DNA of 40,202 nt from DATFPQ01 sp035264765. GTDB taxonomy: Bacteria; Actinomycetota; Actinomycetes; Actinomycetales; Angustibacteraceae. The notes beneath the pieces were generated by a model. The model saw nothing but the letters and a program-made list of their open reading frames with translations. It made no database searches and was not told the origin of the DNA. The stretch lies in contig DATFPQ010000103.1 of assembly GCA_035264765.1 (NCBI GenBank), positions 1 to 40,202 of the forward strand, in the 5' to 3' direction. The stretch's first letter is position 1; every line of letters begins with the position of its first letter. Made by a program: the position numbers and the translations under genes. Positions 23,647 to 32,112 of the stretch are shown one piece after another.

Positions 23647-24687
23647 ATGAGCGACGTCCTGGCGGTCTCGCCGCCACGCGCAGCCGGCCTGGCGGGCGTC
23701 GTCCTCGAGGGAGCCGCAGCCGTCGAGCGGCTGCTGCCGCAGTACGAGGAGCTGGCCGAGCGCTGCCGGCTCCCCGTGACCGCCCGGGCCGCCTGGGTCC
23801 GCGCGCGGATGGAGGCCGACCCCACGGCGTTTCCCTGGGCCGTGGTTCTCCGGGACGGGGACGGTGGCCTGCGAGCCGCCGCCGTCCTGCTCGACCGGCA
23901 GGCAGGCGGACGACGTGACGTCGTCCTGGCCGGCGGTGGGGACGGTTACCGCGCCGGTGTGGCGGCGGCCGACCCGGCCGACGCGTACCTGCTCGGCAGG
24001 GCCATGGCAGGCAGGCTCGTCCGCCGGGCGTCCCGCCGGGCACTCGACCTGGGTCCGCTGCCGGACGATGCGTGCACCGCGGCCCTGGCCGCAGGCTTCG
24101 GCGCCGAGCTCGTGCCCTGCGACCCCGTGCCGATGGTCCGGCGTGACCGCGGTACGGACGTCTCCGCGTACCTCTCGCACGGCACCCGCAAGACGCTGCG
24201 CAAGGCGCGCAACCGGATGGAGACCGACGGGCTCCAGCACTGGGTCCGCTTCACCGACGACGCCGACGAGGTCGCCGAGCTGCTGCCTCACCTGGAGGAG
24301 GCTTACCGGGACCGCGACCGCGAGCACGGGCTGCCCTGCCTGCTCGACACGGCTGCCGGACACCGGCTGTGGCGTGGCCGCATCCAGCACCTGCTGGCCA
24401 TCGGCTCGCTCGAGGTCGCGACGCTGTGGATCTCGGGCCGGCCGGCGGCGTACGTGGCGGGCATCCGGGACGGCCGGCGCTACGGCGTCCTCGAGGGTCG
24501 CTTCCTGACCACCTGGTCGCGCTACGCGCCAGGCCGGCTGCTCGAGGCCGAGGTGCTGCAGCGTGTGCTGACGGACGACCGGCTCGACAAGCTGGACTGG
24601 ATGACCGGCATCGCGTCCGAGACGCTGCTCGCGACCAACGCCGTGGAGCCGGTCGTGGCCGTGCGGTCCCCCCGCATGTCGCTCTGA
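23647..24687 (+). CDS. BioF2/CelD-like GNAT-fold acyltransferase
   Basis: The 346-residue protein resembles the Acetyltransf_6 (BioF2-like, formerly CelD/BcsL) group: a degenerate N-terminal GNAT half, then SAYLSHGTRKTLRKARNRMETDG, a segment typical of these proteins, and a C-terminal half with LEVATLWISGRPAAYVAGIRDGRRYGVLEGRF. Family members acylate or aminoacylate polysaccharide or peptidoglycan building blocks, though many are uncharacterised. ATG 23647 is preferred to GTG 23638 because of the MSDVLAV start, but neither has a strong ribosome binding site. It lies 16 nt after the GGDEF-EAL gene on the same strand, so the two are probably co-transcribed, which fits c-di-GMP control of envelope or exopolysaccharide modification (inference). 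Confidence 0.72.
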   Translation: MSDVLAVSPPRAAGLAGVVLEGAAAVERLLPQYEELAERCRLPVTARAAWVRARMEADPTAFPWAVVLRDGDGGLRAAAVLLDRQAGGRRDVVLAGGGDGYRAGVAAADPADAYLLGRAMAGRLVRRASRRALDLGPLPDDACTAALAAGFGAELVPCDPVPMVRRDRGTDVSAYLSHGTRKTLRKARNRMETDGLQHWVRFTDDADEVAELLPHLEEAYRDRDREHGLPCLLDTAAGHRLWRGRIQHLLAIGSLEVATLWISGRPAAYVAGIRDGRRYGVLEGRFLTTWSRYAPGRLLEAEVLQRVLTDDRLDKLDWMTGIASETLLATNAVEPVVAVRSPRMSL

Positions 24688-24824
24688 GCCTTCCGCCCGC
24701 GGGGGGTCGGCCAGTCCGTGTCGTCGAGACCTGCCGCGGAAGCCGGGCCTACCTGGCGGGCACGGTCGTCCAACGCCGCGGTGGTGTAACGCGACGGGCA
24801 GCCCTAGCGATGTAAGGGGTGGGT

Positions 24825-24866
24825 CGCGCCGCTGCCCCCTCCACCCCCGCATCGGGCAGCGGCGCG
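24825..24866. terminator. Perfect 13-bp hairpin between convergent genes
   Basis: cgcgccgctgccc (24825-24837) and gggcagcggcgcg (24854-24866) pair perfectly around a 16-nt C-rich loop. It lies in the gap between the convergent acyltransferase and class V aminotransferase genes and can act as a bidirectional terminator. Confidence 0.6.
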
Positions 24867-24869
24867 CCC

Positions 24870-24933
24870 CGGTACCAGCATCAGGCGGTACCCACCCCCC
24901 GGCGGTACCAGCCCCCGCGGTTCCAGCCTCAGG
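24870..24933. repeat. Four tandem imperfect repeats of about 16 bp
   Basis: Units start cggtaccagc (24870), cggtacccac (24886), cggtaccagc (24903) and cggttccagc (24918), with lengths of 16, 17, 15 and 16 bp. The last unit runs into the final codons of the aminotransferase gene (stop at 24929-24931). It looks like a small minisatellite at the junction of two convergent genes. Confidence 0.6.
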
Positions 24934-26374
24934 CGAGGGTCCCGGCGAGGACCGGGGCGTCGGCCGCCTCCGCGGTCGGCCCCGCGGCGGAGTGTGCCGC
25001 CATTCTGAACGGCAGCTCGGGACGCGGACGCGGGTCCGGATGCGGCCAGGTGCTCGTGCCGTCCGGCGTCGAGGCGTAGGTCCAGCGCAGCCCGCCGCGG
25101 GCCACCGAGTCGACCGCGGCCACCAGCCGGTCGACGTCCGACGCCGTGGTGCCCAGGCCCATGCTCGCCCGGACCGCCCCGGGGACCGCGGCGTCCGCGC
25201 CGGAGCGCAGGCCGGCCCGGATGTGGTCGGACTCCTCGTCGCTGATGCCGAGCAGCGTGGTCATGAGCGGGTGGGCGCAGAAGCAGCCGTGCCGGACGCC
25301 GATGCCGTACTCGGCGCTCAGCGCCGCGGCGACCTCGGCGTACTCCAGGCCCCGCACGGTGAACGTCGCCACTCCGATCCGCGGGTGGTCCGGAGCCCAC
25401 AGGCTGTACTGCTGCACGCCCGGGACGTCGGCCAGGCCGATCCGAAGCCGCCGTAGCAGCGTGGCCTCGTGCTCCGCGACCCGGTCCATCCCGAGCTCGG
25501 CCAACGTGTCACAGGCCACGCCGAGCGCCACGGCGCCGAGCACGTTGGGCGAGCCCGCCTCCTGGCGGTCCGGCAGGTCCGCCCACAGGACGTCGTCGAC
25601 CGTCACGTAGCGGACGGCGCCGCCACCGGCCAGGAACGGCTCACCGGAGCGCAGCCAGTCCGCGCGGCCCAACAGCACGCCGGCGCCGTAGGGCGCGTAC
25701 AGCTTGTGGCCGGAGAAGGCGAGGTAGTCCAGGTCGAGAGCCGAGACGTCGACGCCGCGGTGCGGCAGCAGCTGCGCGCCGTCCATCAGCACCCGTGCGC
25801 CGTACCGGTGCGCCAGCGCGATGATGTCGGCGTACGGCCACAGCTCGCCTGTCGCGTTGGACGCGCCGGTCACCGCGACCAGCCGCGGGCCAGTCGGCGC
25901 GGCGCGCAGCGCGCCCTCCAGCAGCTCCAGCGCCTCGTCCGGCGAGCAGGGCACGGGCAGCAGCTCGGCGTCGTGCCGGCGCCAGGGCAGCAGGTTGGCG
26001 TGGTGCTCGGTGCGGAAGGCGATCACGGTGGTGCCGGCAGGCAGCGCGCTGGCCAGCAGGTTCACCGACTCGGTGGTGTTCCGGGTGAACAGCACGCAGT
26101 CGTCGGCCCGGGCGTTCGTGAACGACCGGACCGCCTCGCGGGCGCCCTCATAGGCGTCCGTGGCGAGCCGGGACAGGAAGCCGGCGCCGCGGTGCACGCT
26201 TGAGTACCACGGCAGCAACGCGTCGACGGCGTCCTTGACCCTGACCAGGCTCGGCGTGCTCGCGGCGTAGTCGAAGTTGGCGTACCGCACCTGACCGCCG
26301 GTGACCAGCGGCACCTCGACGTCGGCACCGGCCAGCCGCGGCCAGGCGGTGGTCTCGTCTCCACGTGATCTCAC
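24929..26374 (-). CDS. Class V aminotransferase, cysteine-desulfurase-like (SufS/CsdA type)
   Basis: The PLP enzyme is about 481 residues from GTG 26374. Landmarks are the N-terminal VRYANFDYAASTPSLVRVKDAV, CVLFTRNTTESVNLLASAL, FRTEHHANLLPW, VTGASNATGELWP, the PLP-aspartate segment VLMDGAQLLPHRGVDV, the Schiff-base lysine in FSGHKLYAPYGAGVLLG, and a C-terminal RHGCFCAHPLMT, where group II desulfurases carry their catalytic Cys. It is longer than SufS (about 410) because of an N-terminal lead of about 30 residues and a Gly/Ala-rich tail. No suf/isc genes are nearby, so a role outside Fe-S assembly (isopenicillin-N-epimerase-like chemistry, selenocysteine lyase, sulfur donation) cannot be excluded. 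The start is uncertain; no clear ribosome binding site precedes it. Confidence 0.85.
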   Translation of the reverse strand: MRSRGDETTAWPRLAGADVEVPLVTGGQVRYANFDYAASTPSLVRVKDAVDALLPWYSSVHRGAGFLSRLATDAYEGAREAVRSFTNARADDCVLFTRNTTESVNLLASALPAGTTVIAFRTEHHANLLPWRRHDAELLPVPCSPDEALELLEGALRAAPTGPRLVAVTGASNATGELWPYADIIALAHRYGARVLMDGAQLLPHRGVDVSALDLDYLAFSGHKLYAPYGAGVLLGRADWLRSGEPFLAGGGAVRYVTVDDVLWADLPDRQEAGSPNVLGAVALGVACDTLAELGMDRVAEHEATLLRRLRIGLADVPGVQQYSLWAPDHPRIGVATFTVRGLEYAEVAAALSAEYGIGVRHGCFCAHPLMTTLLGISDEESDHIRAGLRSGADAAVPGAVRASMGLGTTASDVDRLVAAVDSVARGGLRWTYASTPDGTSTWPHPDPRPRPELPFRMAAHSAAGPTAEAADAPVLAGTLA

Positions 26375-26491
26375 CCCAGGACCATCGGCTCGGCGCCCTC
26401 GCGGCTTGACCCGCCGCGGGCCGCGTCCCCGAACGGCCGCACCTGTCCTGTCGTCGATCAAGCGCGCGGAACCGCGGCCGATGGAGGCTGC

Positions 26492-28693
26492 ATGGCCCTC
26501 AACCGTGAGCAGTTCGAGTTCGACCGGCGGGCGATCCAGCAGCGGGTCGTGCCGTTCGCCGTGCCCGCGTGCCTCGGTTTCGGTCAGGCCGCGGTGCGTG
26601 CGAGCTCGCAGACCTGGTGGCTGATCGCGATCGCCGGCGCGCTCACGGCGCTGGTCATCGGCGGCACGGTGCTCGCGCCGTGGCGACGGCTGCCCTCGTG
26701 GGCGTTCACCGCCCCGCCGCTCATCTACTGCCTCGTGGTGGTGGTGCTCCGGCAGGCGACCGGCGGCGCGGGCTCGGCGTCGTCCCTGCTGCTGCTCCTG
26801 TCGGTGTTCTGGGTGGCCCTGCACGGGTCGCGTGCGCACCTGTTCGTGGTCCTCGCCGGCTGCGCCACCGCCCTGCTGGCCCCGGTGGTTCTTCTCGGCG
26901 CCCCGATGTACCCCGCGGAGAACCTCAACGACGCGGTGATGTGGCTGATCATCGGGCCCATCCTCGGACTCACCGTCCAGCGGCTGGTCCGGCTGACGGC
27001 GGCGGGGGAGGGGCGGTTCCGCTCACTCGTCCACAATGCGGCCGACTCCATCCTGGTGGTCGACGAGCGCGGTGCCCTGACCTTCGCCAGCCCGGCGGCC
27101 GCGGCCGCGCTGGGCGGCGACCTGGCCGGCTGCACCGGTGCGGACCTGTTGCGGCGCGTGCACCCCGAAGACCGGCACTCGCTGGTGACCCAGCTGCGAG
27201 AGACGCTGGGCTCCGGCACGCAGTACCCCGCCCGGCTGCAGGTCCGGCTACGCCACAGCGACGACCGCTGGCACCACATGGAGGTCGTCGCGACCGACCT
27301 GTTCTCAGACCCCGACGTCGACGGACTGGTCTTCAACGCCCGCGACATCACCGAGCGGGCCGTCCTGGAGCAACGGTTGCGCCGGCTGGCCTTCCACGAC
27401 TCCCTGACCGGGCTGGCCAACCGGGCGCTGTTCAGCGACCGGGTCTCGCACGCGGTCGCGCAGTCGCGCCGCACCAACGGGCGGCTCGCCGTCCTGTACT
27501 GCGACCTCGATGACTTCAAGACCGTCAACGACAGCCTCGGGCACGACGCCGGGGACGAGCTGCTGCTGACGGTGGCCCGGCGGCTAGGCAGTGGCCTGCG
27601 CGCGGGCGACACCGCGGCCCGGCTCGGCGGCGACGAGTTCGCCGTCCTCCTGGAGAACCTCTCGGGTGCGGACGAGGCCGTCGACGTCGCGAACCGGCTG
27701 CTCGCCGACCTGCACCGCCCGATCCGCATCGGAGACCGCAACCTCGTCCCCAGCGCAAGCATCGGGATCGTCGTGCCCGCCCCCGGCAAGGCGGCCTCCG
27801 CCATGGAGCTGCAGCGCGACGCCGACGCCGCCATGTACGCCGCGAAGCGGCGGGGCAAGTCACGCTGGGAGATCTACGACCCCGGAATGCACGCCAACGC
27901 GTTGCAGCGGCTGGAGCTCACCGCGGAGCTCGACCGAGCCCTCTCGTGCGGCGAGCTCCGGCTGGCCTACCAGCCGGTGGTCGACCTCGACAGCGGCCGC
28001 GTCGTCGGTGTCGAGGCCCTGGTGCGCTGGCACCACCCGCAGCGCGGCGAGGTCATGCCGCTGGAGTTCATCCCGTTCGCGGAGGACACCGGCCAGATCG
28101 TGCCGCTCGGGCACTGGGTGCTCCGTGAGGCCTGCCGGCAGGGGCGCGAGTGGCACGACCAGGGCAACGGCTGGCTGAGCATGTCGGTCAACCTGTCCCC
28201 GCGGCAGCTGCAGGACCCCCGCCTGGTCGACAACGTCCGCGAGATCCTCGAGGAGACGGGGATGCGGCCGGGAAACCTGGTCCTCGAGCTGACCGAGACC
28301 GCGCTCATGGCCGAGCCGGACACCGGCTTCCAGGTGATCCGTCGGCTCAAGCGGCTCGGCGTCCGGCTGGCCATCGACGACTTCGGAACCGGCTACAGCT
28401 CGCTGGCTTACCTGCACCGGCTGCCGGTCGACGTCATCAAGGTCGACCGCAGCTTCATCGCGGACCTGGGCCTCGGCACCGACCGGGCCACGCTGGCGCG
28501 CGGCATCCTCGAGCTGGTCCGGACCCTGCAGGTCTCGACCGTGGCCGAGGGCGTGGAGACCGCCGAGCAGCTCGACGAGCTGCGGACCGTGCGGTGCGAG
28601 CTGGGCCAGGGGTACATGTTCTCCCGCCCGGTGGCGGCGGAGGCCATCACGTCCCTCCTCGCGGCGGCCGGCCGGGTGCACGAGGTCGCCTAG
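26492..28693 (+). CDS. Membrane PAS-GGDEF-EAL c-di-GMP signalling protein (RxxD site present)
   Basis: The 733-residue protein starts at ATG 26492 with GGAGG four bases upstream. Residues 15-165 hold five or six membrane helices. A PAS domain follows (FRSLVHNAADSILVVDERG near 176, ending FNARDITERAVLEQRL), then GGDEF (HDSLTGLANRALF; LGGDEFAVL at about 379-383) and EAL (VEALVRWHHP at about 508). Five residues before GGDEF the sequence reads RAGD, a good RxxD inhibitory site, unlike the paralogue at 21303. EAL motifs are complete: NLSPRQL, ELTETALM, DDFGTGYSSLAYLHRLPVDVIKVD and VAEGVETAEQ. It may switch between synthase and phosphodiesterase activity in response to a PAS-bound ligand. It is divergent from the aminotransferase gene. 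Confidence 0.93.
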   Translation: MALNREQFEFDRRAIQQRVVPFAVPACLGFGQAAVRASSQTWWLIAIAGALTALVIGGTVLAPWRRLPSWAFTAPPLIYCLVVVVLRQATGGAGSASSLLLLLSVFWVALHGSRAHLFVVLAGCATALLAPVVLLGAPMYPAENLNDAVMWLIIGPILGLTVQRLVRLTAAGEGRFRSLVHNAADSILVVDERGALTFASPAAAAALGGDLAGCTGADLLRRVHPEDRHSLVTQLRETLGSGTQYPARLQVRLRHSDDRWHHMEVVATDLFSDPDVDGLVFNARDITERAVLEQRLRRLAFHDSLTGLANRALFSDRVSHAVAQSRRTNGRLAVLYCDLDDFKTVNDSLGHDAGDELLLTVARRLGSGLRAGDTAARLGGDEFAVLLENLSGADEAVDVANRLLADLHRPIRIGDRNLVPSASIGIVVPAPGKAASAMELQRDADAAMYAAKRRGKSRWEIYDPGMHANALQRLELTAELDRALSCGELRLAYQPVVDLDSGRVVGVEALVRWHHPQRGEVMPLEFIPFAEDTGQIVPLGHWVLREACRQGREWHDQGNGWLSMSVNLSPRQLQDPRLVDNVREILEETGMRPGNLVLELTETALMAEPDTGFQVIRRLKRLGVRLAIDDFGTGYSSLAYLHRLPVDVIKVDRSFIADLGLGTDRATLARGILELVRTLQVSTVAEGVETAEQLDELRTVRCELGQGYMFSRPVAAEAITSLLAAAGRVHEVA

Positions 28694-28737
28694 CACCCCA
28701 CTGCCGGTTCCCGCTCGGCGTGTGTACCGTCTGCTTC

Positions 28738-29454
28738 ATGTCCACCCTTCCGCCGGCCACACTCACAGCCCTGCTGGGCATTCGGCTGGGCGGCGTCGAG
28801 CTGTCGGGGGTGCTGCAGCGGATCGTCGAGATCGCGAAGGACGCCCTGGTGGGCGCTGACGAGGTGTCCATCACGCTGGTGCGGGACGACCGTCCCTGGA
28901 CCGCGACCTACACCGGTCAACTGGCCCTTGACGCGGACGAGATGCAGTACGCGCGTGGGTACGGACCCTGCATCGACGCCGGGGTGACGGGCACGGTGCT
29001 GCGGGTGGAGGACATGCGGGTGGAGCGGCGCTGGCCGGACTACGCCGCGGCCGTGGTACCGCGGGGGGTGCTCAGCTCGCTGTCGGTACCGCTGCCGCTG
29101 CAGACCGAGGTCGTCGGCGCGATCAACTGCTACGCGCGGCTGCCGTTCGCCTTCGACGACGTTGCGGTCGAGACCGCCGTCGACCTGGCCGGCCACGTCG
29201 CAGTAGCCGTGGTCAACGCCATGGGCTACATCGACGCCGCGTCGCTGGCGCACCACATGCAGCAGGCGATGGTGAGCCGCGCGGTCATCGAGCAGGCCAA
29301 GGGCATCCTGATGGCGCAGAACAGGTGCGACGCGGACACCGCGTTCGCCATCCTGCGCCGGGCGTCCCAGGGCCGGAACGTCAAGATCCGCGACCTGGCG
29401 GCCGACCTCGTGGGCCGGGTCGCGACGCGGAGCACCTCGTCCAACGCCGAGTGA
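28738..29454 (+). CDS. GAF-ANTAR transcription antiterminator
   Basis: The 238-residue protein has a GAF sensor domain (about residues 15-160, with VSITLVRDDRPWTATYTG, YGPCIDAGVTG and SVPLPLQTEVVGAINCYA) and a C-terminal ANTAR RNA-binding domain (about 175-230, with SRAVIEQAKGILMAQNRCDADTAFAILRRAS). ANTAR proteins bind paired hairpins in nascent mRNA and prevent termination. GAF-ANTAR proteins are abundant in actinomycetes, and their RNA targets are usually elsewhere in the genome. It lies 44 nt after the PAS-GGDEF-EAL gene on the same strand and may be read through from it. The GAF ligand is unknown. Confidence 0.9.
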   Translation: MSTLPPATLTALLGIRLGGVELSGVLQRIVEIAKDALVGADEVSITLVRDDRPWTATYTGQLALDADEMQYARGYGPCIDAGVTGTVLRVEDMRVERRWPDYAAAVVPRGVLSSLSVPLPLQTEVVGAINCYARLPFAFDDVAVETAVDLAGHVAVAVVNAMGYIDAASLAHHMQQAMVSRAVIEQAKGILMAQNRCDADTAFAILRRASQGRNVKIRDLAADLVGRVATRSTSSNAE

Positions 29455-29535
29455 GCGCAGTCTCTTGTGCCCCGCCGGAAGGAGGGGTTGGCTGGGCCTC
29501 GCATCGTTGGCTGAGCGAAAGGTGAGGGCCAAACC

Positions 29536-29958
29536 ATGGCGACCACGGCACGCGACATCATGACCGGTGGGGTCGAGTGCGTCCAGGAGGACGAGACCGT
29601 CCAGGACGCTGCCCGCAAGATGGAACAGCTCGGCGTTGGGGCACTGCCCATCTGCGGCTCCGACGACCGGCTCAAGGGCATGCTCACCGACCGCGACATC
29701 GTGGTGAAGGTCATCGCGCAGGGCAAGGACCCCGCGGGGACTCGTGCGGGCGACCTGGCGCAGGGCAAGCCCGTCACCATCGGCGCGGACGACGACCTCT
29801 CCGAGCTGGTCCGCACGATGGCGCAGCACCAGGTGAAGCGGTTGCCGGTCATCGACGGTCACCGGCTGGTCGGCGTGGTCAGCGAGGCGGACGTCGCCGA
29901 GCACGCCAGTCCGGAGCAGCTCGTCTCCGTCGTGCGCGGGGTGTACGCCGAGTCCTGA
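29536..29958 (+). CDS. Two-CBS-domain protein
   Basis: The 140-residue protein is a tandem pair of CBS motifs forming one Bateman module: DIMTGGVECVQEDETVQDAARKMEQLGVGALPICG with LKGMLTDRDIVVKVIA, and KPVTIGADDDLSELVRTMAQHQVKRLPVIDGHRLVGVVSEADVAEH. Such stand-alone proteins bind adenine nucleotides and are common in the stress and dormancy regulons of actinomycetes. No other domain is attached. It starts at ATG 29536 with AAAGGTGAGG upstream, 81 bp after the GAF-ANTAR gene, and is followed at once by a strong hairpin. Confidence 0.9.
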   Translation: MATTARDIMTGGVECVQEDETVQDAARKMEQLGVGALPICGSDDRLKGMLTDRDIVVKVIAQGKDPAGTRAGDLAQGKPVTIGADDDLSELVRTMAQHQVKRLPVIDGHRLVGVVSEADVAEHASPEQLVSVVRGVYAES

Positions 29959-29970
29959 GGTGGCACGCGG

Positions 29971-30015
29971 CCGGACCGGCGCTAGTCGCCTAGCGCCGGT
30001 CCGGCGCTAGGCGAC
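29971..30015. terminator. Two overlapping, mutually exclusive perfect hairpins
   Basis: Hairpin A pairs 29971-29985 (ccggaccggcgctag) with 29990-30004 around a tcgc loop. Hairpin B pairs 29985-29999 (gtcgcctagcgccgg) with 30001-30015 around a single base. Both stems are 15 bp and perfect, and they share the central segment so only one can form in a given molecule. The element fills the gap between the convergent CBS and TetR genes; B includes the last codons and stop of the TetR gene. It is most simply a bidirectional terminator. Confidence 0.65.
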
Positions 30016-30606
30016 GCGCCGGTCCGGCGGCGCGGCGCGGACCAGCTCCACGGTGGTGCGCACCCAATCCCGGACGTCGTCCGGCGACCGCACCTCGAGG
30101 GCCTCCGGCGTGGTGAGCGCGATCTGGACGAGGCCGGTGAGCGCGGTCACCAGCAGTGTGGCCTGGCGGGCGCTGAGCTCGATGCCGGCGGCCAGGTGGA
30201 TGTCACACATCAGCCGGGTCTGCGCCGTTCGCAGGTCCGCCATCGCGGCGTGCAGGGCCGGACGCCGGGTGGACTCCAGAAAGAGCTCGGCGATCGCCAG
30301 GTGCCGCGAGCGGTTGGTGGTGACGGCGGTCTGCACCATCGCGGCCAGATGGTCGGCGATGGCCGCGACGTCGACCGGGCCGCGAGGTGCCCGCGCCAGG
30401 TCGGCGAAATGCAGCGCGCGGACGCGCTCGACCACCGCGCCCATCAGGGCGTCGCGTGTGCGGAAGTACCGGGAGGTGGTGCCGGGCGGTTCGGCCGCCT
30501 CGGCATCCACCTTCCGGTGCGTCAGGCCCCTGGCCCCCTCCCGGGCGAGGAGCTCGACGGCCGCGTCCGCGAGCCGGTCCCGTCGGGTGGCGTTGAACGG
30601 TGGCAT
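30007..30606 (-). CDS. TetR-family transcriptional regulator
   Basis: The 199-residue protein has the N-terminal helix-turn-helix of TetR repressors: RRDRLADAAVELLAREGARGLTHRKVDAEA followed by TTSRYFRTRDALMGAVVERV. The C-terminal ligand domain is helical and includes QATLLVTALTGLVQIAL. It starts at ATG 30606, 17 nt after the stop of the FAD monooxygenase on the same strand, so it is probably the second gene of that operon and represses it. A perfect palindrome before the monooxygenase start is the likely operator. The inducer may be the monooxygenase substrate. Confidence 0.9.
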   Translation of the reverse strand: MPPFNATRRDRLADAAVELLAREGARGLTHRKVDAEAAEPPGTTSRYFRTRDALMGAVVERVRALHFADLARAPRGPVDVAAIADHLAAMVQTAVTTNRSRHLAIAELFLESTRRPALHAAMADLRTAQTRLMCDIHLAAGIELSARQATLLVTALTGLVQIALTTPEALEVRSPDDVRDWVRTTVELVRAAPPDRRVA

Positions 30607-30623
30607 CGGGCCCCATCCGCAGG

Positions 30624-32081
30624 TCAGCTGGTCACCAAGGCGGGTCCGCACCACTCTCGCACGGCGGCCCGTACCGCCCCGGCGTCGGCCGAGTCGCTCG
30701 CCCAGGCGACGTACCCGTCCGGGCGCACCAGGACGACGGCGGGTCCCTTGGGTCTGGAGACGACGCGCACCCGGTCGACGTGGTCGAGCCCGTCGGTCGA
30801 CACCGCCCCACCAGTGGCGTCGACCAGCACGAACCGGCCCGTGCGCAGCGCCTCGTAGAGCCGGCGGCCGTCGGTGCCGACGACGTCGGGCATCCGGCGC
30901 CCGGTCCAGCGGTGGCTACCTGGCGGCCGCTGGTAGCTGATCCCGATCCCGGTCAGCAGCCCGGCCAGCCGACGTCGCGCCGGCGCCACCCGGAGCAGGG
31001 TGCGGATGGCCAGCCGGCGGCCGGTCGCGCCCAGCCGGGACCGCGACATCACCAGGCGGTACATCCCGTCGGTCATCCTCAGCACCAGGGCGCCGACCGG
31101 GTGCCGCTCCTCCTGGTAGGTGTCCAGCAGCCCCGGTCGCGCCCATCCCTGCACCGTCGCCGCCAGCTTCCAGCCCAGGTTCATGGCGTCCTGGATGCCC
31201 GTGTTCATGCCCTGCCCGCCGACGGGGGAGTGCACGTGCGCGGCGTCTCCCGCGAGGAAGACCCGCCCCACCCGGTAACTGCCGGCCTGCCGCCGCTCAC
31301 TGAGGAACCGCGTGCTCCAGCGGGGCTCTCCCATCCCGAAGTCGTCGCCCGCGATGCGACGGAAGGCCGAGCGCAGCTCCTCCAGGGTCACCGGCTCCTC
31401 CAGCGGCACCCGCTCGCGTGACCGGTCCCAGGCGATGGCCCGGAACCAACCGTCGCCGAACGGCACGAACAGCACCAGGCCCTCCTGGCTGGTGGCGCCG
31501 AACAGGGTCTCGCCGGGAGGCCGGCTCAGCCGGACGTCGGCGAGCAGGATGTGGGTCTCGTACTGCCGGCCCACGAAGTCGACACCGACCAGCCGGCGCA
31601 CCGCGCTGTGCGCACCGTCGGCGCCGACGACGTATGCCGCGTGCACGACCTCGGACCCGCCGGCGCCGCGGACCTCCAGCCGGACCCCGTCGTCGTCCTG
31701 CGAGAGACCGACGACCTCCGCGCCTCGGTCGATGGACGCGCCGAGCCGGCGGGCCCGCTCCTCCAGCAGGTGCTCGGTACCGCTCTGCGGCACCATCAGC
31801 ACCATCGGGTAGCGGGAGCGGACCTGGGTCAGGTCCAGGACGGCTCCCGGCGTCGGCGCCACCTGCTGCACCGGGATGCCGCGGGCGATCACCTGCTCGG
31901 CCAGCCCGCGCGCGTCGAGCAGCTCCAGGGTGCGGGCGTGGACGGCGAAGGCCCGGGTGAGGTTCGGCTCCTCGGCGCGCCGCTCCAGCACCCGGCAGCC
32001 GACCCCGGCCAGGCGCAGCTCGCACGCGAGCGCCAGCCCGGTCGGCCCAGCGCCCACGACCACCACGTCGACGTCGTTCAT
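30624..32081 (-). CDS. FAD-dependent aromatic monooxygenase (PHBH/TetX-like class A)
   Basis: The 485-residue protein has the three flavin motifs of class A hydroxylases: VVVVGAGPTGLALACELRLAG at the N-terminus, VVGADGAHSAVRRLVG (DG motif) near residue 160, and VGRVFLAGDAAHVHSPVGGQGMNTGIQDA (GD motif) near residue 280. A thioredoxin-like C-terminal domain (about 390-485, ending VREWCGPALVTS) matches the phenol-hydroxylase/rifampicin-monooxygenase style. Substrates in this group are phenolics, polyketides and antibiotics such as rifamycins or tetracyclines. GAGGGAGG precedes ATG 32081. Control by the downstream TetR gene suggests an inducible detoxification or degradation role. It carries no signal peptide. 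Confidence 0.9.
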   Translation of the reverse strand: MNDVDVVVVGAGPTGLALACELRLAGVGCRVLERRAEEPNLTRAFAVHARTLELLDARGLAEQVIARGIPVQQVAPTPGAVLDLTQVRSRYPMVLMVPQSGTEHLLEERARRLGASIDRGAEVVGLSQDDDGVRLEVRGAGGSEVVHAAYVVGADGAHSAVRRLVGVDFVGRQYETHILLADVRLSRPPGETLFGATSQEGLVLFVPFGDGWFRAIAWDRSRERVPLEEPVTLEELRSAFRRIAGDDFGMGEPRWSTRFLSERRQAGSYRVGRVFLAGDAAHVHSPVGGQGMNTGIQDAMNLGWKLAATVQGWARPGLLDTYQEERHPVGALVLRMTDGMYRLVMSRSRLGATGRRLAIRTLLRVAPARRRLAGLLTGIGISYQRPPGSHRWTGRRMPDVVGTDGRRLYEALRTGRFVLVDATGGAVSTDGLDHVDRVRVVSRPKGPAVVLVRPDGYVAWASDSADAGAVRAAVREWCGPALVTS

Positions 32082-32112
32082 CGTCGTCCTCCCTCAGCCG
32101 CTGCGGATCGTC

